A DNA stretch of 64,000 bases from Allosalinactinospora lopnorensis (GCF_000981225.1 NZ_LAJC01000024.1:1-64000), one strand, 5' to 3'. Positions 33,668 through 44,769 are shown, counted from the first letter of the stretch. The notes: generated from the sequence alone by a model not told the origin. Numbers and translations: made by a program.

Positions 33668-34219
33668 ATGAGGTTCGGTCGTAGGGGTGTTCGCTCGCTT
33701 CCCGTCGCCGCGGGATTCGCACTGGTCGCTGTGAGCGGCTGCGCCGGCGAGCCCGGCGCCGATGCCCAGGATGAAGGACAGGAAGGACAGAAGCAGGAAC
33801 CGTCCGCCGGAGAGGTGCTGTCGGAGACCACCCCGGACGGTCACAAGCTGCGGGAGGTCCCCGCGGAAGAGGCTCCGTCCGTCGAGCTTGAGGTGGAGCC
33901 CGATGCCCACGATGGGTGGGACCTGCACCTCGCCACCGAGGGGTTCGAATTCACGCCGGAAGAGAGCGGCGGTGACGCGCAGGGCGGCCAGGGGCACGCC
34001 CACCTCTACATCGACGGCGAGAAGTACGCCCGGGTGTACGGCCCCTGGTTCCACCTCCCCGCTGAAGCGGTCGCCGGAGAGGAGCGGACCCTGACGGTGA
34101 TGCTCACCGCCAATGACCACACCGCATGGGCGGCCGAGGGCGAACCCGTGCAGGCCGAGCATCAGGTCGACGGCGCCGAGGCGGACGGATCCCACGGGCA
34201 CGATGAGGGGGCCGAATAA
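33668..34219 (+). CDS. Secreted lipoprotein with cupredoxin-like GHAHLYIDGEK domain
   Basis: This 183-residue lipoprotein has a lipobox LVAVSGC in residues 19-25, then an acidic Gln/Glu linker. A compact domain follows with LEVEPDAHDGWDLHLATEGFEF, GQGHAHLYIDGEKYARVYGPWFHLPA and LTVMLTANDHTAW. The two His-rich motifs suggest metal binding; similar domains occur near copper-handling genes, so a periplasmic-side metal role is plausible but unproven. It ends His/Asp-rich (DGSHGHDEGAE). It converges on the ECF sigma gene across a strong hairpin. Confidence 0.65.
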   Translation: MRFGRRGVRSLPVAAGFALVAVSGCAGEPGADAQDEGQEGQKQEPSAGEVLSETTPDGHKLREVPAEEAPSVELEVEPDAHDGWDLHLATEGFEFTPEESGGDAQGGQGHAHLYIDGEKYARVYGPWFHLPAEAVAGEERTLTVMLTANDHTAWAAEGEPVQAEHQVDGAEADGSHGHDEGAE

Positions 34220-34258
34220 CGCGCCGGCAGGAGCCGCCGACGCGTGTCGCCGGGGCAA

Positions 34259-34295
34259 GGCTCGGGTGGTGCGGTGTGGCCGCACCACCCGAGCC
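34259..34295. terminator. Bidirectional terminator between lipoprotein and sigma factor genes
   Basis: GGCTCGGGTGGTGCGG and its exact complement form a 16-bp stem with loop TGTGG between two convergent stop codons. Confidence 0.8.
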
Positions 34296-34325
34296 GCGCA
34301 GTACCGTGCCCGGCGCTGGTCCGGG

Positions 34326-35018
34326 TCAGGCGGAAGGGGACGCGTCTTCTGAGAGGGAGTGGACGGACCGTAGGGCGGTGGTGATGCCCCGGCGGGCGCG
34401 CGCCACTCGCGAACGCACCGTGCCCACCGGGCAGTCGGTCATCGCGGCGACCTCCCGGTAGGGAAAGCCCGCCACCTGGGTGAGGAGGAACGCTCCGCGC
34501 TGTTCGCCGGGCAGCGTCTTCAGCAGTTCCAGGAGAGCGAACTCCTCGTCGAAGCGCGGGTTCTCGTTCCGGGGACGCTCGTCGAGCACGAGCTGCCAGT
34601 CGGTGCCGGCGATCGTGGGATGCGCGGCCCGCGTTCGGTAGTGGTCCACCACGACGCGCCGGGCTATGGCGATCAGCCAGGTCCGTGCGTGAGCGCGTCC
34701 GGCGAACCGCGCGAGACCGCGCAGGACCCGGACGTAGGTCTCCTGGGTCAGGTCGTCGGCGGACTCGACATCCGTCAGGGAGGCCACGAAACGCCACACG
34801 TCGCCGCGGGTGGCGCGTACGAAGGCCTCCATCGCGTTCGCCTCGCCGCGGCGGGCCGCGAACGCCAGCGCGGTGACCGCCTGGTCATCGCCGGCGCCCG
34901 TTCCGGTCCGACGAGACGGCCGGGCCGGTACCGGGGCGTCGCGTTCGACGGTCGGCGGGAAGGGGCGCGCTGGTCGCGATCTGGTGGCCGCGGCGCCGGT
35001 GAAAGATTGGACATACAT
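34326..35018 (-). CDS. ECF-family RNA polymerase sigma factor (SigC-like)
   Basis: This 230-residue sigma-70 family factor has region 2 (FVRATRGDVWRFVASLTDVESADDLTQETYVRVLRGLARF) and region 4 (LLELLKTLPGEQRGAFLLTQVAGFPYREVAAMTDCPVGTVRSRVARARRGI). The ~50-residue N-terminal extension before region 2 is low-complexity Arg/Pro/Thr. No anti-sigma factor is recognisable next door, as is also true of mycobacterial SigC, which it resembles in length and region 4. ATG 35018 follows GAGGTGA. It probably forms an operon with the upstream membrane protein and may control the convergent His-rich lipoprotein. Confidence 0.85.
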   Translation of the reverse strand: MYVQSFTGAAATRSRPARPFPPTVERDAPVPARPSRRTGTGAGDDQAVTALAFAARRGEANAMEAFVRATRGDVWRFVASLTDVESADDLTQETYVRVLRGLARFAGRAHARTWLIAIARRVVVDHYRTRAAHPTIAGTDWQLVLDERPRNENPRFDEEFALLELLKTLPGEQRGAFLLTQVAGFPYREVAAMTDCPVGTVRSRVARARRGITTALRSVHSLSEDASPSA

Positions 35019-35091
35019 GCGTGTTCACCTCTTCGGAAAAGGACAGCTCGCTACCGCCGCGTGGTGGTTCCACGGCGGCAGGGGAAAGGAA

Positions 35092-35694
35092 TCAGCGGGT
35101 ACCCGTCCGAAGCGGTGGCCCTCGCAACGTGCGTACGTAGGGTAGTACGGTGCCGTACAGCGCAGGGGAGTCAGCCGTCGCTGCGGGCACCACGACCGGG
35201 GCCGGAGTACACGGCGACAACCGCGGCTGCACCAGCGGGGGCGTCAGCAGCATGCGCAGTGCACGGGCCAGAGCGAAAGCGGCCGCCTCGCCGCGGCGCA
35301 GCCACCATGCGGTGACCATCGCCGCCGCGATGTGTGCGAGCAGCATCAACACCGGCGACCCGTCGGCCTCGCCACCCGTCGCGGGCGGATGGCGCGCGAG
35401 ATGTGCGGGGGAGGGCTCCTCGGGCTCGGACACCGACGAGAGCCGCTGGGCTCGGTGGAAAACGAGGTGCAGGGCGAGCTGGCCCCACAGCATCCAGGCC
35501 AGGACCGTGCCGTAGCGGCACTCCCTGATGGTCGCGCCCCAGGCCATTCCCAGTACGAGGAGGAAGCCCGCGACCACGCCCAAAACCGGGACAGGGGTAT
35601 CCGAGGCGGCGGCGTGGCCCCCCACCGACACGCTCACGCATACGGTGGCGAACACGCCGGCACGCGGCAGACGGAACCCGGCCGATGCTGGCAT
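35092..35694 (-). CDS. Membrane protein upstream of the ECF sigma factor
   Basis: This 200-residue protein has four or five hydrophobic helices (AGVFATVCVSVSVGGHAAA, VLGVVAGFLLVLGMAWGA, GTVLAWMLWGQLALHLVFH, VLMLLAHIAAAMVTAWWL). His residues in or near helices (GGHAAAS, LALHLVFHRAQ, LLAHIAAA) hint at metal or haem contact. No named family is certain. It lies 73 bp upstream of the sigma gene on the same strand and could act as its regulator or as a metal-uptake partner. ATG 35694 is chosen because the long upstream extension crosses the Fur-gene promoter. Confidence 0.65.
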   Translation of the reverse strand: MPASAGFRLPRAGVFATVCVSVSVGGHAAASDTPVPVLGVVAGFLLVLGMAWGATIRECRYGTVLAWMLWGQLALHLVFHRAQRLSSVSEPEEPSPAHLARHPPATGGEADGSPVLMLLAHIAAAMVTAWWLRRGEAAAFALARALRMLLTPPLVQPRLSPCTPAPVVVPAATADSPALYGTVLPYVRTLRGPPLRTGTR

Positions 35695-35906
35695 GACGGT
35701 CCCATTGTCGCACCGCGCGCACGAACGGCGGGAGCACCCGGGTGGTTCCGGCTCTGGCCCGCGGACGGCGAGACGGCGGGGTGCTCCCGCCGGTCGATGG
35801 TTCGCCGGGTGCTCCAGGCGGTACGGGTTCCGGCCCACTCGGCCTGCCGGCGCGGGTTCACCCGCTACTTTTGACTTATTCCAGAAAAGGCGCCAGACTT
35901 CGGGGC

Positions 35907-38604
<2,698 letters not shown>

Positions 38605-38633
38605 TCCTCTCCTCAGGGCTCCGAAGCCCATGC

Positions 38634-38674
38634 GCGGGAGCCGGCCCGGCCCTCACGGCCGGGCCGGCTCCCGC
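38634..38674 (+). terminator. Terminator after katG
   Basis: A perfect 18-bp stem (GCGGGAGCCGGCCCGGCC and its complement) with loop CTCAC starts 30 bp beyond the katG stop. Confidence 0.85.
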
Positions 38675-38707
38675 CTTCTGAGATCCCCGGAACCCTGCTA
38701 CGGCGCG

Positions 38708-38933
38708 ATGGTCAAGCGGATGGCGCGCAGGATGTTCGGTGACGTACCCGAGCCGGTCGAGGTGGCGTGGCACAACCGCAAGGTGCTGAACTTCAGCTTC
38801 GGCCTCGGTCGCAAGGCACAGAAGTGGGACCGGTGCGACACCCAACGCGGCCTGGTCTCCACCGTCGCCTACGAGATGCTCGGCTCCGTGGCGGACGCCG
38901 AGGACGTGGTGCAGGAGACCTGGCTGCCGGGAT
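38708..38933 (+). pseudogene. Remnant of an ECF41 sigma factor/carboxymuconolactone decarboxylase locus
   Basis: One frame joins two unrelated pieces. MVKRMARRMFGDVPEPVEVAWHNRKV and GLGRKAQKW resemble the start of carboxymuconolactone decarboxylase-family proteins. GLVSTVAYEMLGSVADAEDVVQETWL is region 2 of a SigJ/ECF41 sigma factor. Both are truncated, and the sigma piece ends where the reductase gene on the other strand begins. ECF41 sigma genes usually neighbour a carboxymuconolactone decarboxylase gene, so this looks like a collapsed version of that pair. Confidence 0.65.
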
Positions 38934-39460
38934 CAGTAGGTGACCCGGTACCAGTGCGCCGTTTCGCCGGGGATCGGAGTCAACCGCACGTGCGATCCGC
39001 CCGGGCGGTCGAACATGCGAACACCATCGCCGAGCAGCACCGGGGCGAAGAACACCAGAATCTCATCGAGCAGTCCCGCCTTGATGCACTGCTTGGCGAC
39101 ATTCGCGCCGAGCACGTTGACGTACTTGTCGCCGGCGGCCTCCTTGGCTTGCGTGATCGCGCTGTCCAGGTCGCCCACGAAGGTGACGCCCGCGACCGGC
39201 CGGGCCGGCGGCCGGTGCGTCAGCACGAACACCGGGCCGTGGTAGCGGCCTCCGAACGCGCCCTCTTTGTCAGTGCCACGATTGGGGTCATCGCCACCGA
39301 AAGTGCCGTTACCAGCCAGGATGGAACCGACATTGGAGAGTAGGCGCTCCGCCGTCGGGTTCTCGCCAGCAAGGTGCTCGGTGAGCCAGGACATGTCGCC
39401 GCCGGGGCCGGCGATGTAGCCATCGAGCGACATGGTGGCCGAATACAGAATTCTGGCCAT
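38933..39460 (-). CDS. Dihydrofolate reductase-family protein (RibD C-terminal fold)
   Basis: This 175-residue protein begins MARILYSATMSLDGYIAGPGGDMSWL, the typical start of actinobacterial DHFR-like/RibD-C reductases. GGRYHGPVFVLTHRPP, GDKYVNVLGANVAKQCIKAGLLDEILVFFAPVLLGDG and a short C-terminus follow. It is NADPH-dependent by family; the substrate is unknown and classical folate reduction is unlikely. ATG 39460 follows GGGAGG. Its 3' end abuts a decayed sigma-factor fragment, so its arrival may have disrupted that locus. Confidence 0.85.
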   Translation of the reverse strand: MARILYSATMSLDGYIAGPGGDMSWLTEHLAGENPTAERLLSNVGSILAGNGTFGGDDPNRGTDKEGAFGGRYHGPVFVLTHRPPARPVAGVTFVGDLDSAITQAKEAAGDKYVNVLGANVAKQCIKAGLLDEILVFFAPVLLGDGVRMFDRPGGSHVRLTPIPGETAHWYRVTY

Positions 39461-39803
39461 GGTCCTCCCTTCACGGATTCTCCGAGAGATAGACACCCGG
39501 CCGCCGGGAAACTCATCGGCAGGGGTACGCCTACTCAGAGGTCTGTCGCCGGGCCCCGCCCGGCTCCGCTTCGGAGACCGGCACCGAGTCCCGTGCGAGG
39601 GGAGAGACCCCCGAAACGGGACGGTTTCGGGACACGAAGTCCCCCGACGAGCCCCCGAAACGACCGCCGACTGGTGATCCACGGGGTATGAACCCCCAAA
39701 TCACAGGAGACGTGGTCAGAGCCCCGCCGCCGCGGCCGAGACTCCGCGGGTTCGGGGTTCGATCCCTTGGGGGCGCAACGAACCCCCAGTCCGAAGCCGG
39801 GGG
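39461..39803. other. Intergenic region between reductase gene and tRNA-Val
   Basis: This stretch of 343 bp has no gene. It is rich in runs of C and G, and contains at 39753-39777 a tRNA T-arm-like sequence (CGGGGTTCGATCCCTTG, then GGGGGCGCA) on the plus strand. No matching 5' tRNA half is found upstream. Confidence 0.4.
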
Positions 39804-39880
39804 TGGTGGGCGCGAGAGGACTCGAACCTCCGACCGCTCGGTTGTAAGCCGAGAGCTCTGACCAACTGAGCTACGCGCCC
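39804..39880 (-). tRNA. tRNA-Val (anticodon UAC)
   Basis: Read on the minus strand, the 7-bp acceptor stem GGGCGCG/CGCGCCC, D-arm TAGCTCAGTTGGTCAGAGC, anticodon stem-loop CTCGG-CTTACAA-CCGAG, T-arm GGAGGTTCGAGTCCTC and encoded ACCA end are all present. The loop CTTACAA places UAC at positions 34-36, which reads GUA valine codons. Identity assigned from the anticodon only. Confidence 0.93.
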
Positions 39881-39890
39881 GTGCGAGGGT

Positions 39891-39911
39891 GCCCGGTGCC
39901 AAGGACCGGGC
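39891..39911 (-). terminator. Short hairpin after the zinc-ribbon gene
   Basis: GCCCGGT and ACCGGGC pair across a seven-base loop, between the zinc-ribbon gene's stop and the tRNA on the same strand. Confidence 0.45.
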
Positions 39912-39937
39912 GCCGGGAAAATAGTACCGGTTCCAGA

Positions 39938-40288
39938 CTAGCGGTGCGCCCGCGAGGCGTCGGGTCCGGACAGGCCGCTGAGGACGCGGGAGAGCGCCTG
40001 CTCGACCTCGTTCGTGAGCGCGGGGTCGAGCCCCGGGGTGTCGGGGACCGGGGGCCGGAAGTTCTGCGGGCGGACCTCGCCGCAGCTGTAGCACTCGATC
40101 TCGCCCAGGCGACAGAGCAGGAAGGTCGACCGGCACCGGCCGCAGCGGTCGAGGTCGGCTTTCCAGTCGTGGGCGATTTGGCAGTTCGGGCAGATGAGGA
40201 CCTGACGGTCGCGGCGTACCCCGCGCTTGAACGGCGCCGCCCCGCGGACCGGATCGCTCTGCCGCGCCCCGCAGAGGTAGCAGGGCAT
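39938..40288 (-). CDS. Multi-zinc-ribbon protein
   Basis: This 116-residue protein has four CxxC knuckles, CYLC, CPNC, CGRC and CYSC, enough for two zinc ribbons, then a short Pro-rich and helical tail. ATG 40288 follows AAGGAGAT; the in-frame extension upstream is promoter sequence. No enzymatic domain is visible. It probably serves in nucleic acid or protein binding, but its role is unknown. Confidence 0.72.
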   Translation of the reverse strand: MPCYLCGARQSDPVRGAAPFKRGVRRDRQVLICPNCQIAHDWKADLDRCGRCRSTFLLCRLGEIECYSCGEVRPQNFRPPVPDTPGLDPALTNEVEQALSRVLSGLSGPDASRAHR

Positions 40289-40486
40289 GGATCTCCTTCG
40301 GTCTGTGGATTCCGCGTCGCAGCGGGCACCGGGGACGTCCGGGAGCGGAGCGCCGGTAGGGGCTTGGCCCCGGTGGCGGCTCGCTCGCTGCCGCGACACC
40401 CGCACCATACCGCACATCCACCCGGCGGACAGCGACGCTCCCAGGGGTGGCCCGGGGATTTTTCCAGGGCCGCCTCTGGGAACGGC

Positions 40487-40948
40487 TCAGCTCAGCTCGG
40501 CGAGGGCTTTGCGGTAGGAGTCCACATCGCGGGCTTCGGAGATCGGGTTGACGACCTTCCAGCGGATGACGCCTTCCTTGTCGATCAGGAACGTGCCGCG
40601 CACGGCCACACCTTTGTCCTCGTCGAAGACGCCGTAGGCTTTGGCCGTCTCACCGTGCGGCCAGAAGTCCGAGAGCAGGGGGTATTCCAGGTTCTCCTGC
40701 TCGGCCCAGGCCCGGTGGGCGAACATCGAGTCGACCGATACGCTCAGCAACTGGACGTCGTCGGTCTCGAAGTCGGAGATGTTGTCCCGGAGCTCGCACA
40801 GTTCGCCGCTGCACACGCCGGAGAACGCCAGGGGGTAGAACACCAGGACGACGTTCTTGCGGCCCCTGAAGTCCGACAGCCGCACCGCCTGCCCGTGCTG
40901 ATCGGTGAGCGCGAAGTCGGGTGCGCTCTGGCCGGCTTCAATCGACAT
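40487..40948 (-). CDS. ahpE: AhpE-like peroxiredoxin
   Basis: This 153-residue thiol peroxidase has the peroxidatic Cys in YPLAFSGVCSGEL and a thioredoxin fold start SAPDFALTDQHG. The active-site block PLAFSGVCSGEL corresponds to PLAFTGICQGEL of mycobacterial AhpE; a further Cys four residues on (GELCEL) might act as resolving residue. ATG 40948 has GAGGA six bases upstream, so it is preferred to ATG 40960. The next gene upstream is DUF3052, the same order as Rv2239c-Rv2238c in Mycobacterium tuberculosis. Confidence 0.9.
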   Translation of the reverse strand: MSIEAGQSAPDFALTDQHGQAVRLSDFRGRKNVVLVFYPLAFSGVCSGELCELRDNISDFETDDVQLLSVSVDSMFAHRAWAEQENLEYPLLSDFWPHGETAKAYGVFDEDKGVAVRGTFLIDKEGVIRWKVVNPISEARDVDSYRKALAELS

Positions 40949-40994
40949 GTCCGTCCTCATTTCCGCGTTTCGCTTGTTGTAGACACGCTGACAG

Positions 40995-41018
40995 CGCCGC
41001 CCGCCTGGACGGGCGGCG
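40995..41018 (-). terminator. Hairpin between DUF3052 and ahpE genes
   Basis: CGCCGCCCG pairs with CGGGCGGCG around a six-base loop, downstream of the DUF3052 stop. It may attenuate read-through into ahpE. Confidence 0.55.
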
Positions 41019-41081
41019 TGCCTCCTGGCGCATCCCAGGCTGAGCGGCGCTGCGCCGCGGCTCGGTTACAGCGGGATCGAC

Positions 41082-41513
41082 TCAGCGTTGCATCTTGGGG
41101 GCGACGAGACGGGTGCCCGACCAGTCCGTTCCCGCGCTCACAGCGCTGGTCTGGGACAGGCCGGCGGTCGTCGCGGCCTCCGCGACGTCGCTCGGCGACA
41201 CGTGGCCCTCGCGCCCGGCCTTCGGGGTCAGTACCAGGATGACACCGCCGCCTTCAACGGCCCCGAGCACATCGACGAGGACGTCGGTGAGGTCATCCTC
41301 TTCGTCGTCCCGCCACCAGAGCAACGCGGCGTCCACGACACCGTCGTAGTCCTCATCGACCAGCTCTTCTCCGGTGCGCTCGGCGATCGACGCGCGCAGC
41401 TGCTCGTCCACGTCGTCGTCGAAACCGAATTCCTGCACCACCTGACCCGGTTTGAACCCGAGTCGATCGGCCAGGCCGCGTTCGCTCTGTGCCTGGCCCG
41501 CGGTCGCGCTCAC
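41082..41513 (-). CDS. DUF3052 family protein
   Basis: This 143-residue acidic protein has the family pattern LADRLGFKPGQVVQEFGFDDDVDEQLRASI, YDGVVDAALLWWRDDEEDDLTDVLVD and GVILVLTPKAGREGHV. DUF3052 proteins are conserved across actinobacteria next to ahpE and often aceE; their molecular role is not established. No aceE gene is visible upstream here. Confidence 0.88.
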   Translation of the reverse strand: MSATAGQAQSERGLADRLGFKPGQVVQEFGFDDDVDEQLRASIAERTGEELVDEDYDGVVDAALLWWRDDEEDDLTDVLVDVLGAVEGGGVILVLTPKAGREGHVSPSDVAEAATTAGLSQTSAVSAGTDWSGTRLVAPKMQR

Positions 41514-41669
41514 GAAAGTCCTCCTCCATACTTTTCATTGCACTGCCCGCCGCTGGGGCGGACTCGGCTGTATGCGGCCCGCTTCCGGGTCGATCCCGCC
41601 GTTGCTCGCTTAGTTCACACGCTGGGGGGCTGTCCCGTCAACGCGTTACCGCCCCTTGAGCTTCTGCTC

Positions 41670-42098
41670 CTACCATCCTGCTCCGTCAACCGGACTCGTC
41701 AAGAACGACAGCCGGACATTCCTGCGCGGATTGTCCACGTTCAGGTCCACAATGGCGATAGATTGCCATGTTCCCAGCTCCGGGCGGCCCGAAATCACCG
41801 GAATCGTGGCGTACGGAGGGATCATCGCCGGCATGACGTGGTCGCGTCCGTGCCCCGGTGATCCGTGCCGGTGCCGCCACCGGTCGTCGGCCGGCAGCAG
41901 GTCGCGCAGTGCCGCGAGCAGGTCCTCGTCGGAGCCCGCTCCCAGCTCCATGATCGCCACACCGGCGGTGGCGTGCGGGACGAAAACGTGCAGCAGGCCG
42001 TCGCCGCCTGTTTCTGAGGTGAAGTCGCGGCACTCCGCGGTGATGTCGATGATGTTCTCCGACCCGCCGGTATGCAGATCGATAAGTTTTGTCCGCAT
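41670..42098 (-). CDS. YjbQ/UPF0047 family protein
   Basis: This 142-residue protein of the secondary thiamine-phosphate synthase-like YjbQ fold has GLLHVFVPHATAGVAIMELGAGSDEDLLAAL, the His-rich HRHGSPGHGRDHV and LGTWQSIAIVDLN. Conserved His/Glu residues suggest a metal site; some members show weak thiamine phosphate synthase activity, but the physiological role is unclear. ATG 42098 is chosen over a long upstream extension that runs across the divergent PhoD promoter. Confidence 0.87.
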   Translation of the reverse strand: MRTKLIDLHTGGSENIIDITAECRDFTSETGGDGLLHVFVPHATAGVAIMELGAGSDEDLLAALRDLLPADDRWRHRHGSPGHGRDHVMPAMIPPYATIPVISGRPELGTWQSIAIVDLNVDNPRRNVRLSFLTSPVDGAGW

Positions 42099-42282
42099 GC
42101 GGCAACGCTTACCCAGGCGGCCCGCGGGTTCAACCTTCGGCGGCCGCGGGCCGGCGGGAGCGGCGGCCGGATGCTTTTGCCGGGCGGGCACTGACACCAG
42201 AGGCCGGACCTCGGCATACTCGATAGTGGCCGGACAGAAGAGCAGACCCGCGCCGGCCCGGGTGAGACGACAGGAGACGGAC

Positions 42283-44019
42283 GTGCGCGCTGGTCTGCGG
42301 CTTGGGCCGATGCTGCGGCATGTGACGGATACGACGGCGACGATCTGGGTGGAGACCGACGAGCCCTGCCGGGTCAGCGTCGCGGCGGGAGAGCACCGGG
42401 CCGTCGCCGAGACGTTCACCGTGCACGGGCACCACTACGCCGTCTGCGAGTTCACCGGGCTGCGCCCCGGTTCCGCGCTGCCCTACGAGGTCCGGCTGGA
42501 GCGGAACGGGGAGGAGGCCACCGTCTGGCCGGAGCCGGGCTCCGGTTACCCGCCGAGCCTCGTGCGCACCCTGGACCACACCGCGCCCGTGCGCATCCTG
42601 TTCGGCTCCTGCCGCATGACGACGGACCACTCGCCCGAAGCGGTGCTGCGCAACGGGGTCGACATGCTCCGCGCCCAGTCGCTGCGGCTCGCCGACCGGC
42701 GCGGCGACGGCCGCTTGGACGGCACCGCCGGCGATGCCGAACCCACCCTCCTGCTGCTGATAGGCGACCAGGTGTACGCCGACGAGCTGCAGCCCGGCAT
42801 GAAACGGTTCCTCAGGGAGAACCGCGCGCGGGCGGAGGCCAAGGGAGAGGCCCACCCCCCGGAGGACGAGGTCGTCTTCTTCGACGAGTACGCCGAGCTG
42901 TACCGGCGGGCCTGGTCGGACCCGGACGTCCGCTGGCTGCTGTCGACGGTGCCGACACTGATGCTCTTCGACGACCACGACATCCGCGACGACTGGAACA
43001 CCTCCGGAACGTGGCGGCGACAGATCGCCGAGAACCCGTGGTGGGGACCGCGCATCACCTCGGGGCTCGGCGCGTACTGGGTCTACCAGCACCTCGGGAA
43101 CCTCTCCTCGGAGCAGCGCGCCGCCGACCCCGTGTTCGGCAAGGTCGCCGCGCAGGAGGACGGGAGCGACGTGCTGGACGCATTCGCCCAGCGGGCCGAC
43201 GAGGACCCGGTCAGTTACCGCTGGAGCCACCGCCATGATGTGGGCGGCACCCGCCTCCTGCTGGTGGACACCCGCTGCGGCAGGGTCGTCGAGGACGACC
43301 GGCGGCGCGGCATACTCGACTCCGTCGAGAGCGCGTGGCTGGACGAACAGCTCACCGGCGATGTCGATCACCTCGTCGTCGCGAGCACGCTGCCGTTCCT
43401 GCTGCCAAGGGGCGTGCACTACCTGGAAGCCTGGAACGAGGCGGTGTGCGCCGGAAAGTGGGGCAGGGCGCTGCGCCGCCCCAGCGAGACGCTGCGCCAG
43501 GCCATCGACCTGGAGCATTGGTCGGCCTTCCAGGACTCGTTCCACGCGGTCGCCGACGCGGTGGTGCAGGTGGCCGCGGGCGGCCGGGGCGCTCCACCGG
43601 CGAGTGTGCTGTTCCTCGGCGGCGACGTGCACTTCTCCTACCTGGCGGGGGCGCATCCGCGCGGCGGTGCCGCGCGGGCCTCGCACACCCGGATCGCCCA
43701 GCTGGTCTGCTCACCGGTGCGCAACCAGCTGCCGTCGCTCGTCGGCAAGCTCACCCGGGTGGCGGCCTGGCGGATCACCGGCGCGGCCGGCGCCCTCCTC
43801 GCCCGCATGGCGGGGGTCCGCCGACCGGGACTGTCCTGGGAGCTGGACGCGGGGCCCTGGTACGGCAACACGCTGGCCACCCTGACCATCGAGGGCCGCC
43901 GGGCCGAGGTGGGCTGGGAGCACGCGCCCGTATCAGCGGATGCCATGGAGACGCCGGAACAGGACTCCGCCTTCCGCCCCGAGCTCCGGGAACTGGCCCG
44001 CGAGCGGATCACGGACTAG
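42283..44019 (+). CDS. PhoD-like alkaline phosphatase/metallophosphoesterase
   Basis: This 578-residue protein has an N-terminal fibronectin-like domain (LGPMLRHVTDTTATIWVETD) and a PhoD-type catalytic domain: FGSCRMT, LIGDQVYADE, LFDDHDIRDDWN and LGGDVHFSYLAGA supply the Asp/His metal ligands. No Tat signal is present, unlike secreted PhoD, so it may act inside the cell. The substrate is unknown. GTG 42283 is six bases after AGGAG; the long in-frame extension upstream is promoter and antisense sequence. Confidence 0.85.
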   Translation: MRAGLRLGPMLRHVTDTTATIWVETDEPCRVSVAAGEHRAVAETFTVHGHHYAVCEFTGLRPGSALPYEVRLERNGEEATVWPEPGSGYPPSLVRTLDHTAPVRILFGSCRMTTDHSPEAVLRNGVDMLRAQSLRLADRRGDGRLDGTAGDAEPTLLLLIGDQVYADELQPGMKRFLRENRARAEAKGEAHPPEDEVVFFDEYAELYRRAWSDPDVRWLLSTVPTLMLFDDHDIRDDWNTSGTWRRQIAENPWWGPRITSGLGAYWVYQHLGNLSSEQRAADPVFGKVAAQEDGSDVLDAFAQRADEDPVSYRWSHRHDVGGTRLLLVDTRCGRVVEDDRRRGILDSVESAWLDEQLTGDVDHLVVASTLPFLLPRGVHYLEAWNEAVCAGKWGRALRRPSETLRQAIDLEHWSAFQDSFHAVADAVVQVAAGGRGAPPASVLFLGGDVHFSYLAGAHPRGGAARASHTRIAQLVCSPVRNQLPSLVGKLTRVAAWRITGAAGALLARMAGVRRPGLSWELDAGPWYGNTLATLTIEGRRAEVGWEHAPVSADAMETPEQDSAFRPELRELARERITD

Positions 44020-44115
44020 ATGTTCTGTTCCGTGCGGGTGTGATCGCGACCGCCCGGCGTGGACGGGGACTCCCCGACATCCCGCATTGTCGTTCGGCGG
44101 CCGTACCCGCGTTGC

Positions 44116-44769
44116 CTACGTCCCGCCCGCTCGTTTCAGGAGCCTGAACGCGTGGTCGCCCTCGCCGCGCAGGAGGAGGGGGATGCACCACAGCATGCAC
44201 AGGGGTTCGATCGCGCGGGCGCCCTCGGCGCCGCCCATGTCGGCCACCTCCCAGCCGAACTGCTCCAGGATCCCGCGGACGGTGCGCTTGGCGCCGTCGT
44301 TGTCGCCGCAGATGAACATCGTCGGCGTGCCGCCCTCGAAGCGCGGGTCGACCATGTGCGGGTTGCCCACCGAGTTGAACGCCTTGACGAAGAGCGCTTC
44401 GGGAAACCGCTCCTGAAGGCGCTCCATCAGTGACTCGTTGAGATCGGTGAAGTACCTGAGCACCCCGTTGTCGGGGGGCGCGTCCGCGATGGGGTTGGTC
44501 GTGTCAATCACCGGCTTGCCGTTCAGGTTCTCAGCACCGGCCGCGCTCAGAGCCTGCTCCGCCGCCCGCCCGCTGACCGAGAGCACGACGACCTCGCCGT
44601 GGCCGGCCGCCTCCGCGAAGCTTCCGACCCGGGCGCCGGGATGCTCCGCCGACCACGCCGTGAGCTTCGCCGGGGCGCGGCTGCCGAGCATGACGTCGTG
44701 GCCATACTTATGGAAACCGGCGCCGAGGGCCCGCGCCACGTCCCCTGAACCCAGAATCCCTACATTCAC
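44116..44769 (-). CDS. NADP/F420-dependent oxidoreductase (F420 reductase-like)
   Basis: This 217-residue Rossmann protein begins VNVGILGSGDVARALGAGFHKYGHDVMLGSR, then VVLSVSGRAAEQAL, DTTNPIAD, VKAFNSVGNPHMVDP and a short C-terminal domain. This fits NADPH:F420 reductase-like enzymes, shorter than KARI or 6PGDH. It may pass hydride between NADPH and coenzyme F420 or reduce an unknown substrate. GTG 44769 gives the usual N-terminus; GTG 44787 would add six residues. The ribosome binding site is GGAGGGGGG. Confidence 0.8.
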   Translation of the reverse strand: MNVGILGSGDVARALGAGFHKYGHDVMLGSRAPAKLTAWSAEHPGARVGSFAEAAGHGEVVVLSVSGRAAEQALSAAGAENLNGKPVIDTTNPIADAPPDNGVLRYFTDLNESLMERLQERFPEALFVKAFNSVGNPHMVDPRFEGGTPTMFICGDNDGAKRTVRGILEQFGWEVADMGGAEGARAIEPLCMLWCIPLLLRGEGDHAFRLLKRAGGT

